Shown piece by piece: positions 23,666 to 34,556 of a DNA stretch of 64,000 nucleotides. The stretch spans positions 176,006,019 to 176,070,018 of the forward strand of contig NC_030677.2 of the NCBI RefSeq assembly GCF_000004195.4, in the 5' to 3' direction. The notes below the pieces were generated by a model that saw only the letters and a list, made by a program, of their open reading frames with translations, did no database searches and had not been told where the DNA came from. The DNA comes from Xenopus tropicalis. Taxonomy: Eukaryota > Chordata > Amphibia > Anura > Pipidae. How positions within the stretch are numbered: position 1 is the stretch's first letter; every line of letters starts with the position of its first letter. A program made the position numbers and the translations under genes.

Positions 23666-25303
23666 TGTTTTATGCTCACTTTCCCAGTTAAACCTACTTA
23701 TCTTATGGTAGACAGAATAAACTAATTTTTTATAGCCATGTATAACATGATTCATTCTGGGTTCATAAATTCACTTTCTGAAAGTGTGCAATCATATGTA
23801 AGCCCAAACTGTTCAGGTGCTACAAAATGAAGATAGCAGGGTAAGCAATAAAGCATGTGTTGTCTGGTGAGAGCAGCCAGTAAAAGATATTTATCATTTC
23901 AGTTCATTGAGAAACCTTTCCTAGGACAAATGCTGAAGTCTAGTCATACACTGGAGAAACAACACATAGTCGGAGCTCATGCATATTAAATCACAATCAT
24001 GACAATAAACTAAAGTAATCTGATAAGTGTTTTATGAGTGAAATTAAATATTAAAATGGGATGATAGCACAGAGGCAGAAAATAAACATAAATAAAGGGA
24101 GACAAAAATAGTGTGACAAGGCTGCAAACAGGAAATATTCAGCAAATAAAGTGCTTGAATGCCTGCTCATTATTATTTTATAGCCTAAAAATATTAAAAT
24201 TCATGCTTAGATTTGGGCAATGTTCAACATGTCATTGCTCAGCAGTCAAACAGCAGATGCCTTGAATGCCAAACAGTTTGATTCTTGAAATGCATTATGA
24301 AAGTGCTGCTGCTTTTAAATATTTTGACATAATATTCTAGTTTCCACGGTCCTATAGCATGAATAAGTGCCCTTGCCCAGACACGCTAACTACATTACTT
24401 GTGCCTAGCATATTTTTTGAAGAGCCAAAATCCGTTGGCGGCCGGCTGTACAAATCTAAATAAAACAGACACCGATAATAATTTATAAATATAAAAGTTA
24501 TAAATGGAATAATGCTTTCTGTCGTCTGTCAAGACTTTATGATCTGAGCAAATCTTTCTGTTCTATTGTTGCTTCTTTGTATCAAATGTGAATCTGAATA
24601 TTAAATAATGTTGAATAAATCATTCAAATCCCAATGATGGCTTGCCTTTGAAGATATGATATTAAAGAAAAATATTTCTGCCAAATGATTTAGATTGAAA
24701 TACTTGTTCCCTGCAAAGATGCCCTGAGAACCCACTGCATTGTACTTGAGAATATACCTGCAAGGCACAGATTGCATACATAGCATATATAGAGAGACTG
24801 CTTTCTGGCAGGTAATGGTTTTATCGGAATAGCTTTACCATGCAGAAAGCTATAAGCAATAGAAAAACATGATATAACCCAAAGGTGCCTTTCTCTGGTT
24901 CATGAAATAAACTGTTTAGGCTTAAGCTTGCTAGAAGCTAAAAGTCAATGGGAGCTGTCCTAGTTAAAAATTTTTATTTAATTGCATTTTTTTCAATTTT
25001 GATTTTTTGATGAATAAGGTAACAGTTTTTTTTATTTTTTTTAAATTCACAGTTAAGTAGGAAAAATAGTAGTGCAATAGTAGTGTTCAAAAGGAACACA
25101 ACAGAGAGAGGAATAAACAAAGTGGTGACGGACTAATGTGTTATATAAGAAACTCTGGAGTTTATATAGTTTGAGCTTCCAATTCATCCCGTTCCATGGG
25201 GACTGACCTTGTTTTAGGACTTTGATCCACATGGGAGAGATTACCCAGGGAACCATCCCTGGCAAATTCACAGCAAAAAGTCTCGGGGGCGCTAAATTTT
25301 GCA
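23666..25303. other. Mostly AT-rich, nothing firm recognised
   Basis: There is no gene. Around 24920-24965 the text GCTAGAAGCTAAAAGTCAAT followed by GGGAGCTGTCCTAG resembles the centre of the repeat at 58095-58495, so a decayed relative may lie at about 24880-25050. Confidence 0.45.
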
Positions 25304-25316
25304 CCAGTAGGTGGCA
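25304..25316 (+). promoter_or_regulatory. CTCF-type motif
   Basis: CCAGTAGGTGGCA fits the core CCASYAGRKGGC at every position. It is the second full match on the plus strand, about 13 kb from the one at 12130. A GGGGGCGC word lies 20 bases upstream. Function is unproven. Confidence 0.35.
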
Positions 25317-25873
25317 CAGGAAATCAGGCAGCCAAAGTCAGCAGACAACCCAGAGGAAGAAGAACTGCAGAGAAGAGATTAGAAAACTGGCAGTGCTTTG
25401 AATTTCCCACCCCATTGGGTCCTGCTGGTGATGGGGAGGGAAAGCATTATACGTTGCCATTGGGTTTATGCTACTACTAGTTCTGGGCAATCATACATGA
25501 AATTGTTTATCCTGCTAATTGTTTTGTGGGCATTATAAATGAAACATGCAACCCCAAATGCATTGTAACTTATGTTCGATTGTCTTTGATTTGTCATTTT
25601 GTTTGATGTGCCTGGGTGATCACTACTCATTGCTTCTCACTGTATATAATATGCCATACTGTGTATAATTGTGGCAGTGCCACTTGTGCCCTGAGGTGCT
25701 TGTGGTGTCCCAATGTCGTTCAATGTATTTAATCTTATTGTTGTGCCATTAGTCTGGTGCCTCTATCTCAATGTACCAAAGATGCTGTTTCTTATTTCTC
25801 TCTCTTAATGAGGTGGTACTTGAATAATGTGATCTGGCTAAAATAGATGCTTAGCTATTTATATATTCATCGA
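25317..25873. other. Unrecognised sequence
   Basis: There is no gene or repeat I can name between the CTCF-type motif and the hairpin. Confidence 0.5.
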
Positions 25874-25940
25874 GGGTGTATCTGTAAAATGGGGAGTGGT
25901 TTATGCCCCATAAACTACTCCCCATTTTACAGATACACCC
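25874..25940 (+). repeat. Near-perfect 32-bp stem hairpin
   Basis: Left arm 25874-25905 (GGGTGTATCTGTAAAATGGG and onward) and right arm 25909-25940 (ending TTTTACAGATACACCC) pair over 32 positions around a 3-base loop. There is a single mismatch, which would be a G-U wobble in a plus-strand transcript. It may be a fold-back MITE core. If transcribed it would form an extended RNA duplex. Confidence 0.93.
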
Positions 25941-26082
25941 AAAGTGGGCATGGTCTAAAAATGTTGCTGTGGCACATTGCACGCTGCTATTGGTTTCCTT
26001 GTCCCCAGATTTTAATTAAAAAATCTGGTCACCTTAATATAGGTGCCTTCCAAATAGGCTATTGGCTTTTTTATTCAGGTTG

Positions 26083-26329
26083 ACATAGGGCTAAATGGCA
26101 CAGGTTACATAGCTCTGTAGAATACAATGAGTTTAGGTCTTACAAATTAATCTAAACCTTCTAAGTAACTTGTGCCATTTAGCCATGTTTTAACTTGAAT
26201 GGCTGCCCTCATGACTACACAGCAGCTCATTTATATAAACTAGAAACATTTTCATTTTACCAGGGCAGGACAACAGAATATTATTCTTGATTTTAAAACC
26301 CTCATTTTTTTGTGTTACTGTTCCTTTAA
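26083..26329 (+). mobile_element. Family F TTAA-type MITE, right portion
   Basis: The segment contains GGCACAGGTTACATAGCTCT, then AACTTGAATGGCTGCC, CTACACAGCAGCTCATTTAT and ACCAGGGCAGGACAACAG, and ends TGTTACTGTTCCTTTAA. That is the right part of a Xenopus TTAA element whose termini are TTAAAGGAACAGTAACA. The left half is largely missing. Its final TTAA is shared with the next element. Confidence 0.8.
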
Positions 26330-26681
26330 AGGGGTGGTTCACCTTTAATGTAACTTTTAGTATACTATAGAATGACCAATTCTATGCAACTTTTTACTTG
26401 GTCTTCATTATTTATTTATTATAGTTTTTTTTAATGATTGGTCTTTTTCTTCAAACTCTTTGCAGGGGTCACTGACCCCGGCAGTCAAAAATTATTGAGG
26501 CTACAATTTTATTGTTATTGTTCATTTTAAAAACTTTTTTTTCTATCCAGTCTCCTCTCCAAACTGGATAGTTGCTGAACAATTATTGAAATAATTAAAA
26601 AACTACCAATTGCAAATTGTCTCAGAATATTTCTCTCTACATCATACTTAAAGTTAACTCAACTCAACTACCCCTTTTAAT
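26326..26681 (+). mobile_element. Family E TTAA-type MITE
   Basis: It starts TTAAAGGGGTGGTTCACCTT and ends near ACTACCCCTTTTAA. The interior includes TATAGAATGACCAATTCTAT and GGGGTCACTGACCCC, a 15-base near-palindrome. I know this as one of the most frequent Xenopus MITEs. It directly follows family F with a common TTAA, so one inserted into the target duplication of the other. Confidence 0.85.
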
Positions 26682-27057
26682 ACCAAGGAACAGAACTGTG
26701 AGTATAATGAAAGAACAGCGCAATGGAAACATACCTTGAGGCAATCACATACAATTGTTGGGAATCTAAATACAAAATTGTGTTCATAATATTTTATGCA
26801 TATTTACTTTTTTATGAACACTGTGGGGTTGGGGATATTTTATAATACACTTGCTAATCAAACTGATGCTTTGGTATTGTATAACTACAACAATCTAAAT
26901 TCAAGAAACATTTATAATAAGGGATATATTGTATATACACAATTATATTAAGGTCACCTTTTTGGTGTTGTGCAACTGCAGCAATTGGCATTGTGAGAGT
27001 TTGGGGTGCTATACAGTATATGGCACTTGGAAGCACATGAGAATATTTTGTTAAAAA

Positions 27058-27391
27058 TACAGGTATAGGACCCGTTATCCAGAATGCTTGGGACCAAGGG
27101 TATTCCAGATAAGGGGTCTTTCCGTAATTTGGATCTCCATACCTTAAGTCTACAAAAAAAATCAATAAAACATTAATTAAACCCAATAGGATTGTTTTGC
27201 ATCCAATAAGGATTATTTATATCTTAGTTGGGATCAATTACAAGGTACTGTTTTATTATTACAGGGAAAAAGGAAAATCAGTTTTAAAACTCTGTATTAT
27301 TTGATTATAATGGAGTCTATGGGAGACAGGCTTTCCGTAATTCAGAGCTTTCTGGATAATGGGTTTCCGGATAAGGGATCCCATACCTGTA
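27058..27391 (-). mobile_element. Family A MITE, full length, reverse
   Basis: It begins TACAGGTATAGGACCCGTTA and ends AAGGGATCCCATACCTGTA, with all internal blocks in reverse order. Confidence 0.92.
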
Positions 27392-28350
27392 CTACAAAAA
27401 ATACAGCAAAACACATTGTTGTCTGTTCAAGGCTTCAGAAAACATTTATTTAAAAAAACGCCAACTCGATTATTGATCTGCCCCTTTGTACTCTTACCAT
27501 CTCTAGCTCCTATTTTACAAGCATCCACAGAGCAGAAACCAATTAGTTAGTTGGGTTTGAGTTGTACACACTCTAAACCTATAAAGCTTATGTTAGGAGG
27601 GACTGGGTGGACTGAAAACCATCTGAGTAGGGACTGTCATTCCAATTTGACCATTTACAATTATATTTATGTTGTAGATTATTATTTCTAGCGCAAAAGT
27701 ATTCCAGTTTGTTGGTTTCATTTATCAGGTTAATTAGTCCTGTAAAGGCCGAAGGGTGTATTGATTTCCAAGTAGGAACAGTCTTTTTAATGCACCTGGC
27801 ATAACTTTTTACCCTTTTCATTTTTGGTGTCTGGGTACTTATCTGCCTGCCGTACATTTCCTATGGAGATGCTAAAATATGGTGCTTTCCCAAATGTTAG
27901 CAAAGTGCGTTATGCATTTTTATAGGATTGCATTGGCCCCTTTATTTAACAATTATATAAAATTTGTATTTTATATTCATTCAACACCATGTATAAAAGT
28001 GAGAATGAGCTAGTATTTTCTACTTGGAATCAATATGCCTTGGACATTAAATAAGAAAAGAATTCTGATCTGCTAATGTCAATGAAAACTTCTCGTGAAA
28101 TAAATATGAGTACTTATTGAGAGCTTGCCTTGCCTCTTTAATAATTCATAAGCAATAGTGCATTAGATTTTTGTTACGTCTCACATCTTGGCTCAGTAAA
28201 TATATGCATGAGAGTTTTCCTTTTGGTGAATGATTACCCCAGGGGTAATTACATTGTGTAGGCACTAGTACAATGCCTCAAGCTTTGCTAATTAACAAGT
28301 AGTGAAGACCCTGTTCAATCTCCTGCCATTCGCAGTTCTAGTTTCAGCAG
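27392..28350. other. AT-rich sequence, nothing recognised
   Basis: No gene, RNA or repeat is identified. Confidence 0.5.
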
Positions 28351-29170
28351 ATTGCTCACCTTCCACTCAGAAGTACAGTATGAAGGCAAAAGGTTGTTAA
28401 AGCTCACACAGATGGGACAGGCCACTCAGGTTTGCAAGGAAATTAGCAGGCTCCTGCCTGTGGTTTTTTTTTTTCACAGCAAAACAAAACACAACACAAC
28501 TTCCTTGATGGGGAAAAAGGTCAACAAAACAGAATCTAACCGGAGTGTAGTTTCCAGTGAACAGAATAAAACAAAAGTCACCTGGTAGGCTTTCTCTGGA
28601 GTCCCAGAATCAGGGGTAGTTTGTTACCAGTCCAGTCTTCCCCTCGCAGCTTCTCCAAGCTACTGAACTCCTGCTGCAACCCACAGATGCTTCACCTGCT
28701 GACTAACTGGCTTCAGTATTCTCCAACCATGCTCCAGGGCACTAGCTGGTCTTACCCCAGAGATTTAAAGGAGCCTTTACCTCACCCTGGGTGTTATATA
28801 TCTGCCATCATAAAAAAAAATTCTGACTGGGACAAACTTTTCATCACAGTAGCCAAGCCTGACCACAATGTTTTTGGCTAAAATTGTGTCCACAAGCTCC
28901 TCCAAGCCCAGTGTTACCTTGGGACACAGTAGACATGACACGCATATTGAGATCCAATGGAGAGAAAAGCACTTCCTTCACGCTGGACTGGAGGTTGTGC
29001 AATGCTTCCTTAGGCTAAAGTACAAATGTAATCAGTACTCCAGCCCATTGAAGAATGGCATGACCTCCAGCCTAGTAAAAGTGATAGTACAGATCCAGCA
29101 CTCCCATGCATCTAAGCCTTGTCAGAGTGTTGGTATAAGTACTTCTGTCTGGGCTGGGGGTGACTTATAT
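28351..29170. other. GC-richer block of unknown origin, possibly retroelement-derived
   Basis: Base composition is richer in C and G than on either side. Read on the minus strand there is a TATA-like ATATATAACACCCAGG, then a stretch resembling transcribed LTR sequence. At about 28810-28920 the minus strand has an open stretch that includes IVVRLGYCDEKFVPVRIFF. I cannot assign this peptide to a family. No terminal repeats or target duplication are evident. Confidence 0.25.
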
Positions 29171-29530
29171 GTTACTTCCAGTATATAGTAATACTGACAC
29201 CTTCCTATTGATATCATGAATGTGTCAGTATCACTAAGGGAAAAACATTCTGCCCTGATACTCATAAGGCTGCTCATGGAGATAAATAAATACATTTAGC
29301 TCAGTCTTTAAATTTCATTAAGCTCTTTGCACAATGTAACTTTAAAACCAGAAAAATGTCTTAGGTTTCAGGTTTCTCTTTGCTTTTTCATATTCAGGAC
29401 AAACCCCACTTCCCTGGGTGAGCGCATTCGCAGAGGAACAGTTCCCAGTCCAGAAAATGCACATTGCTGCTTGAATTATTTCTGACAGAGCAAATAAAAA
29501 ACTTGCATTAGGGAATGGTCATCATCCGGA

Positions 29531-29544
29531 GCCAAGATGGCGGC
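29531..29544 (+). promoter_or_regulatory. YY1-type motif at a start codon
   Basis: GCCAAGATGGCGGC is the classical YY1 recognition sequence AAGATGGCGGC. In vertebrate genes it commonly lies just downstream of the transcription start and can overlap the initiator ATG, in this orientation. It stands in an otherwise AT-rich region. Confidence 0.45.
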
Positions 29545-29590
29545 TGTAAAGTATTCAGAATGGAGATTAGTTCGGCGAGCAATTTCTCAG
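29537..29590 (+). CDS. Candidate first coding exon, partial gene
   Basis: An ATG inside the YY1-type motif opens 18 codons, MAAVKYSEWRLVRRAISQ. They are followed exactly in phase 0 by a donor-like CAG/GTATTA at 29591. Reading through the donor would give only 12 more residues before a stop, so the exon would need splicing. The context GCCAAGATGG has A at -3 and G at +4, a strong initiation context. CpGs cluster locally (CCGGAGCC, GGCGGC, TCGGCGAGC). The Arg-rich start could be a mitochondrial presequence, but that is speculation. I do not recognise the protein, and no matching downstream exon is evident in the window, so the rest of the gene would lie beyond 64 kb or be hidden in small exons. 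It may equally be a chance match or a relic. Confidence 0.3.
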
Positions 29591-30142
29591 GTATTACGAA
29601 GATTTGAGAAAAAAATATGGAAGTTTTAAAGAGCAGCATTAGCCCAGTATCTGTTTATTAGATGGTACTACCTTTATGGTTTGGCAAATGCTTAGGGTAC
29701 TGAGTAACAAATGCATAATGCTCTGTTTACATTTAAAAGAAGCTTTCTGGTGGTAGTTTCTCTCAGTGCAATATTGGTTTCTAAGTCAAGTCTACTAATG
29801 TAGTGTTATAATATTTTGTTCATAGAACTCAGAAGTCTTTGAAGAAGGGCATCCTGTAAGCTACAATATTTCCAATCAAAACATAACACAGAATTCAGTT
29901 CCACTTCACCAAACCTCTTAACAACCTCATAATAAGCAATTAGGCATATAACAAATATGAAACTGAATGCAGAGTGAAAGTTATTTATAGGTTTCTGTGA
30001 CTTTCTCAGGAACACAATACCTGAATTCTTCGTATCTAATGAATTTTCCTTATACAATTTACTGACAATATATTAGAACCAACTTTGTAATTAGCATTCA
30101 ATAAACAGGTAGCTTTTTACCAAAATATGTAAACACACACAC
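29591..30142. other. AT-rich sequence, nothing recognised
   Basis: If the preceding exon is real this would be the start of its first intron. I see no branch point, exon or repeat I can name. Confidence 0.45.
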
Positions 30143-30150
30143 ATGTAAAT

Positions 30151-30468
30151 TAGTGATGTACGGGTCGGCCCAATACCCGCGGGTCAGTTGGGTTCGGGCC
30201 GATCTCAGCACATTAATTGCGGGTCGTGGACGGGTTTGAGTTGAGCTCTTCTACTCACCCTCCCTGCCCGCAATCTAACACTGCCGGCTTCCTCTTCCGG
30301 CTCTCTAATTTATAGGCGCGCACCCTGACACGTCCGTCCCTTTTGTGACATCATTGTGGGGCGGGTCTATAAACAGATGGAAGAAGCCGGGTTGGGTAGG
30401 GTTAGGGTTGGGAGCTTGTGGGTTAGGTTCAGGTGCAGGTCGAGGATTTCTCAACCCGCACATCACTA
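30151..30468 (+). mobile_element. hAT-type MITE with 8-bp target duplication
   Basis: The ends are TAGTGATGTACGGGT and ACCCGCACATCACTA, inverted with one or two differences. They are flanked on both sides by ATGTAAAT (30143-30150 and 30469-30476), an exact 8-bp duplication as made by hAT transposases. The 318-bp interior is much richer in G and C than the window and includes GGGTAGGGTTAGGGTTGGG. It has no coding capacity. The exact target duplication implies a fairly recent insertion. Confidence 0.93.
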
Positions 30469-30476
30469 ATGTAAAT

Positions 30477-31387
30477 AGTATATATGGGATAATGAACCCT
30501 GTAACAGTAAACTATTTTAGAAAGGTATTGGATTTTTACATATTAAATCACAACCCTGAAGACCAACAGCCTTTATGAAAGCCATGGAATGACTAGTAAT
30601 ATAACACAAAGATCTAACATAATTTTGGGGTCCACCTAACTATGCAAAGATTACAAAATATCAAAAAAATTACCGAAATGATTTAGGACCCCATTGAGTA
30701 CTCTGAGCCCCACTAGCCACAGTGTCTGCTGCTTCTTTTGTTAAGCCTCCACATATACTAATTTTCACTTTGAAGCATAATAATACATGAAGAGAAGCTG
30801 TGGATAAAGAAAGAAAATGTATATTATTTATAACTGAATTATAAAGGGACCTGGAACATAATTCTGTAAATTTAAATAACTGTAGTTCCTGCTCTGCATC
30901 TGTCACTGAACTACTACTGACAACATTACCCAATAGTGTTTAGGAGTGCTATAGTTGGATACACTCTAACAAAGCATATAGCATTTTCTGCTCTTTAATA
31001 CAATTGTTCTACTCTATTTTAATTTCAGTAGCACGGTGCAAAACTTTCCCTTGGTAAATAGTGTAAAGTTCAGGGGCTATGGCTTTGCCTTTGCACTAAG
31101 GTTACAACATATCAGTAGGCGTATTTAGTAACATTGGATACAAACATGACCAAGCAACCAATCTGCATTTAGATTTGAATGGTGACCTAAATTTAGAAAA
31201 CAAAAGCAAAGATGTGCTCCAATGAGAAAAAATACACCTTTTGGTGTATAATTGTCCATTTATTTCTGGATCACACTTAAATGAAATAAAATTCACAGAA
31301 GCAGCTGCCCCTATCATGTACAGTTGTAAATATATATATAAAAGTGTTTTATCATCCCAAAATGTACTTTTAAATAACAAATGTATG
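30477..31387. other. AT-rich sequence, nothing recognised
   Basis: No gene or repeat is recognised. Confidence 0.5.
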
Positions 31388-31695
31388 TACAGGTATAGGA
31401 TCCGTTATCCAGAATGTTTGGGACCAAGGGTATTCCAGATAAGGGGTCTTTCCGTAATTTGGATCTCCATACCTTAAGTCTACTAAAGAATCAATAAAAC
31501 ATTAATTAAACCCAATAGGATTGTTTTGCCTCCAATAAGGAATAAATATATCTTAGTTGGGATCAATTACAAGGTACTGTTTTATTATTACAAAGAAAAA
31601 TTATTTGATTAAAATGGAGTCTATGGGAGACAGGCTTTCCGTAATTCGGAGCTTTCTGGATAATGGGTTTCCGGATAAGGGATCCTTTACCTGTG
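31388..31695 (-). mobile_element. Family A MITE, reverse, with internal deletion
   Basis: It starts TACAGGTATAGGATCCGTTA and ends AAGGGATCCTTTACCTGTG. Compared with the copy at 27058, about 23 bases are missing between TTACAAAGAAAAA and TTATTTGATTAAAA. It runs directly into a TA microsatellite. Confidence 0.9.
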
Positions 31696-31717
31696 TATAT
31701 ATATATATATATATATT
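31696..31717. repeat. (TA)n microsatellite at a MITE end
   Basis: Eleven TA units follow the right end of the family A element. They may have grown from the TA target duplication. Confidence 0.9.
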
Positions 31718-32472
31718 CCATGCACATCGAATTAATGCAGTTTTCTGTTACAAATATGTACCCAGTTTTCATAAAACTGCACCACATAAAACTCTTGTAG
31801 AATTGCTTTTTTGTTGCCGTCCTAAGATTTCTTATTAGAATCAAACTACCAATAAATCTAGTTAAGGACCAAGACAGTTATATAAGCAATGAGTTTTAGA
31901 TCTTGGATCACTGTGGCCTGAATGTTCTGTTACAAAGACAGATAAAATCTCAGCCGTAAAACATGGCCGAACTGCTGCTCCGTGAGAGACAATATGGAAC
32001 CTTAACCATTTCATTCCTTGCTGCTCATGATCAAAAATTACTATATACATATATTTTAGAATTATTTCAAGTGAAATATTTTTTTTCAAAATTGCTCAGC
32101 TCTAAAACATTGTAGTTAAAGGCCTTTTTATCAAAATCTGAGATTGAGAGAAAAAAGCCTTAAGCATGAAAAAAGTGACAAAACATGAGCAACTTTTTAG
32201 CAGCTTTTCGCTTTTTTTTCTTGAAAGCTAGCTTCTTCAAGAAAACACTCAAACCAAACAGTCAGGCTCACATTTTTTCTTAACAAAAAAAACTAAATTG
32301 CATGCCAGTTAGAATCATATTGTTCCATTCAAATTCGGTGAAGCTAAAAAACTTTCATTGTTTTAGTAAATCAAGAAAATTAACTTGTTAGAGGATATTC
32401 CCCTTTACACAACCTGGACAACTTTAGATTTTTTGGCTGTTGTGTTTTTTCTCAAATCTCAAATAACTCAAA
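31718..32472. other. AT-rich sequence, nothing recognised
   Basis: No gene or repeat is recognised. Confidence 0.5.
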
Positions 32473-32658
32473 GGGGTATATTTATCATGCTGTGTAAAAG
32501 TGGAGTGAAGCATTATCGGTGATGTTGCCCAGGACAACCAATCAGCAATTACATTTCAACAACTGGAAAACCAAAACAAAGAATCTGATTGGCTGCTATG
32601 AGCAACATTACCAGTAATGCTTCACTCCACTTTTTACACAGCATGATAAATATATCCC
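32473..32658. mobile_element. MITE that is almost entirely inverted repeat
   Basis: Arms of about 75 bases start GGGGTATATTTATCATGCTG on the left and end ATCATGCTGTGT-type sequence in reverse on the right (ACACAGCATGATAAATATAT). They leave a centre of only about 35 bases. Both arms contain a CCAATCAG/CTGATTGG pair. The arms differ at only a few positions, so a transcript would form a long hairpin. Confidence 0.9.
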
Positions 32659-33178
32659 AAAGTGTCTGAAAGCACTACCAAGATAAGAAAAAGTACATGT
32701 ATTCTATGAACCAGACTAATGCCAATGTGGGGTCTGCATTAGTAAAGGTCTACCACCTCATCATCTAAAGGGTAAACTTTCTTGGAATTAACTTTACAGC
32801 ATTAAAGAGTATAAAAGCAAAAGACTGGCACAATTCACCATGTTTTTACGAAACAAAATTTTATAAAATTCCAAGGTAATTGGGCTGCAAAATGTGAGTG
32901 CTCTGTAACTTGCGTCTGATGTGTCAATCTTGATGCAAAAGATGAACTCGCTTCATAAATTAGATGCAAGTTGCATAGTTGTGCAAATGGGTGTTCTGGA
33001 GCAGCATCAGTAGTGCTGTTTGTGTTCAACTTAACTAGTGCACCTATAGGTAACTGACATACTGATCGGATAGGTAACTGATCGGAAAAATGACAACCAG
33101 CAGAGTGGCAATTGGCCAACATGGGAGTGCACATGTAATTTCAACTGAGCAGAGAATAATTTCAAGCATTTTGTTACC
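32659..33178. other. Unrecognised sequence
   Basis: No gene or repeat is recognised. Confidence 0.5.
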
Positions 33179-33505
33179 TGCACAGAAATGGGATCCATTA
33201 TCTGGAAACCCGTTATCCAGAAAGCTCTGAATTATAGGAAGACCATCTCCCATAGACATTTTAATCAAATAATCCCAATTTTTAAAAAATTATTTCTCTG
33301 TAATAATAAAACAGTACCTTGTACTTGATCCCAACTAAGATATAATTAATCCTTATTGGAGGCAAAACAATCCTATTGGGTTATGGTCATATGTTTAAAT
33401 AATTTTTTAATAGACTTAAATGGTGGAGATCAAAATTACAGAAATATCCCTTATCTGGAAAGTCCCATGTACCAAGCATTCTGGATAACAGGTAGCATAC
33501 CTATA
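33179..33505 (+). mobile_element. Family A MITE, full length
   Basis: The left end is worn (ACAGAAATGGGATCCATTAT). The right end reads GGTAGCATACCTATA. The interior is complete. Confidence 0.88.
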
Positions 33506-33955
33506 TTCCAGATGACTAAACATCCACTATATTTGCTAACAACTACGCAAGAGTGTGTTATTCTTTGGTCTCTGTGTTCAGAAAACAGTTTTATGCAATT
33601 GGTTAATAAGGCATGTGTGATGCTTTCGGGAAGCCATCTGATGTACATTTCTTATCCAGAGCTATTCTTCACAGCTCTCGAATTTGTCTCCGTTTTGCCA
33701 TTTCAGTCTCCTAGGAGGTAGAAGCATGAAATTAAGCTTTTGGAATTTCTGTTTGACAAGCATATGTGCGGAGTCTGCATATAATAGTAAGCATCCTCTA
33801 TAATTAGGATATGGTTTGGAGACTTGCTGATAACTGGTATTTGCACTGCAGCATCACTTTCACATAAGTACACAGTCTTTAGGGAGTTTGAAAAAAGCTG
33901 TTTTTTTAGATAATTAATTTTTCAGTTTATTCCTTTGAATTTAATAATTGTGAGG
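33506..33955. other. Unrecognised sequence
   Basis: No gene or repeat is recognised. Confidence 0.5.
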
Positions 33956-34013
33956 CATTATTATTATTATTAACATGTATTTGTAAAGCGCCAACATATT
34001 CCGCAGTGCTGCA
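33956..34013 (-). mobile_element. Probable non-LTR retrotransposon 3' end
   Basis: On the minus strand this reads TGCAGCACTGCGGAATATGT, TGGCGCTTTACAAATAC and then a TAA-repeat tail. That is the form of CR1/L2-type 3' ends in frogs and fish, where the tail is a short microsatellite instead of poly(A). Only the last 60 bases or so are recognisable. Confidence 0.5.
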
Positions 34014-34215
34014 CAATAAGTCAGTGCAAAGGCCTAGGGCGCAACAGTGGGGGTAACCTACCTCTAGTTTGAGCCTATGCTGCCCCCACTGCCTGCTAGG
34101 TGTTCTCCCTTACTGCCATCTTCCGAGTGCACTTGTTTGGGAATGCACATCAGGGGCTAGGTGGCCAGGGTTGCCTAGTGTACCTGCCTGGCTTGGCCCT
34201 GCATTGCGGCCAAAT
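34014..34215. other. GC-richer block, probably a decayed repeat
   Basis: The segment AAAGGCCTAGGGCGCAACAG through GCTGCCCCCACTGCCTGC carries short inverted words (CAGTGGGGG and CCCCCACTG). It stands out against the AT-rich background. It continues directly from the LINE 3' end, so it may be its body in reverse. I cannot name it. Confidence 0.25.
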
Positions 34216-34477
34216 GAACTAAATATAGCAAACAGTAAAACCATAAAATGAAATGCATTGTCTCTGTATATTTCCATGCAAGATATGTACATGCAATTAA
34301 CAATGACTTAAATTTCTATGTAATTATATAAGTTTCAAAGTAATTTTGTATATGCAACTAGGCCTCTGTATCCTCTATATCTAAATCTATACCATGTGAA
34401 CTAATCTTCTGGTCTTCAGTGCTACATAGTATATGCACAAGTATATTTGGGTGACTGGCTGTGCAAGTGAAATACTA

Positions 34478-34556
34478 TTTATAAGTACCGATCATTACGA
34501 AAAAAACGCAATCGGACTCCATTCGACCCGTTCGTGGGTAAGTAAATCAGCCCCTA
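34478..34556. mobile_element. Family B terminal fragment
   Basis: AAGTACCGATCATTACGAAA followed by TTCGTGGGTAAGTAAATCAG and CCCCTAA matches the right end of the B element at 18980-20113. The rest of the element is absent. Confidence 0.75.

Noticed and set aside
30395..30413. Interstitial telomere repeat (GGGTTAGGGTTGGG)
   Set aside because: There are only about two degenerate units, and they lie inside a hAT MITE that has its own termini and target duplication.
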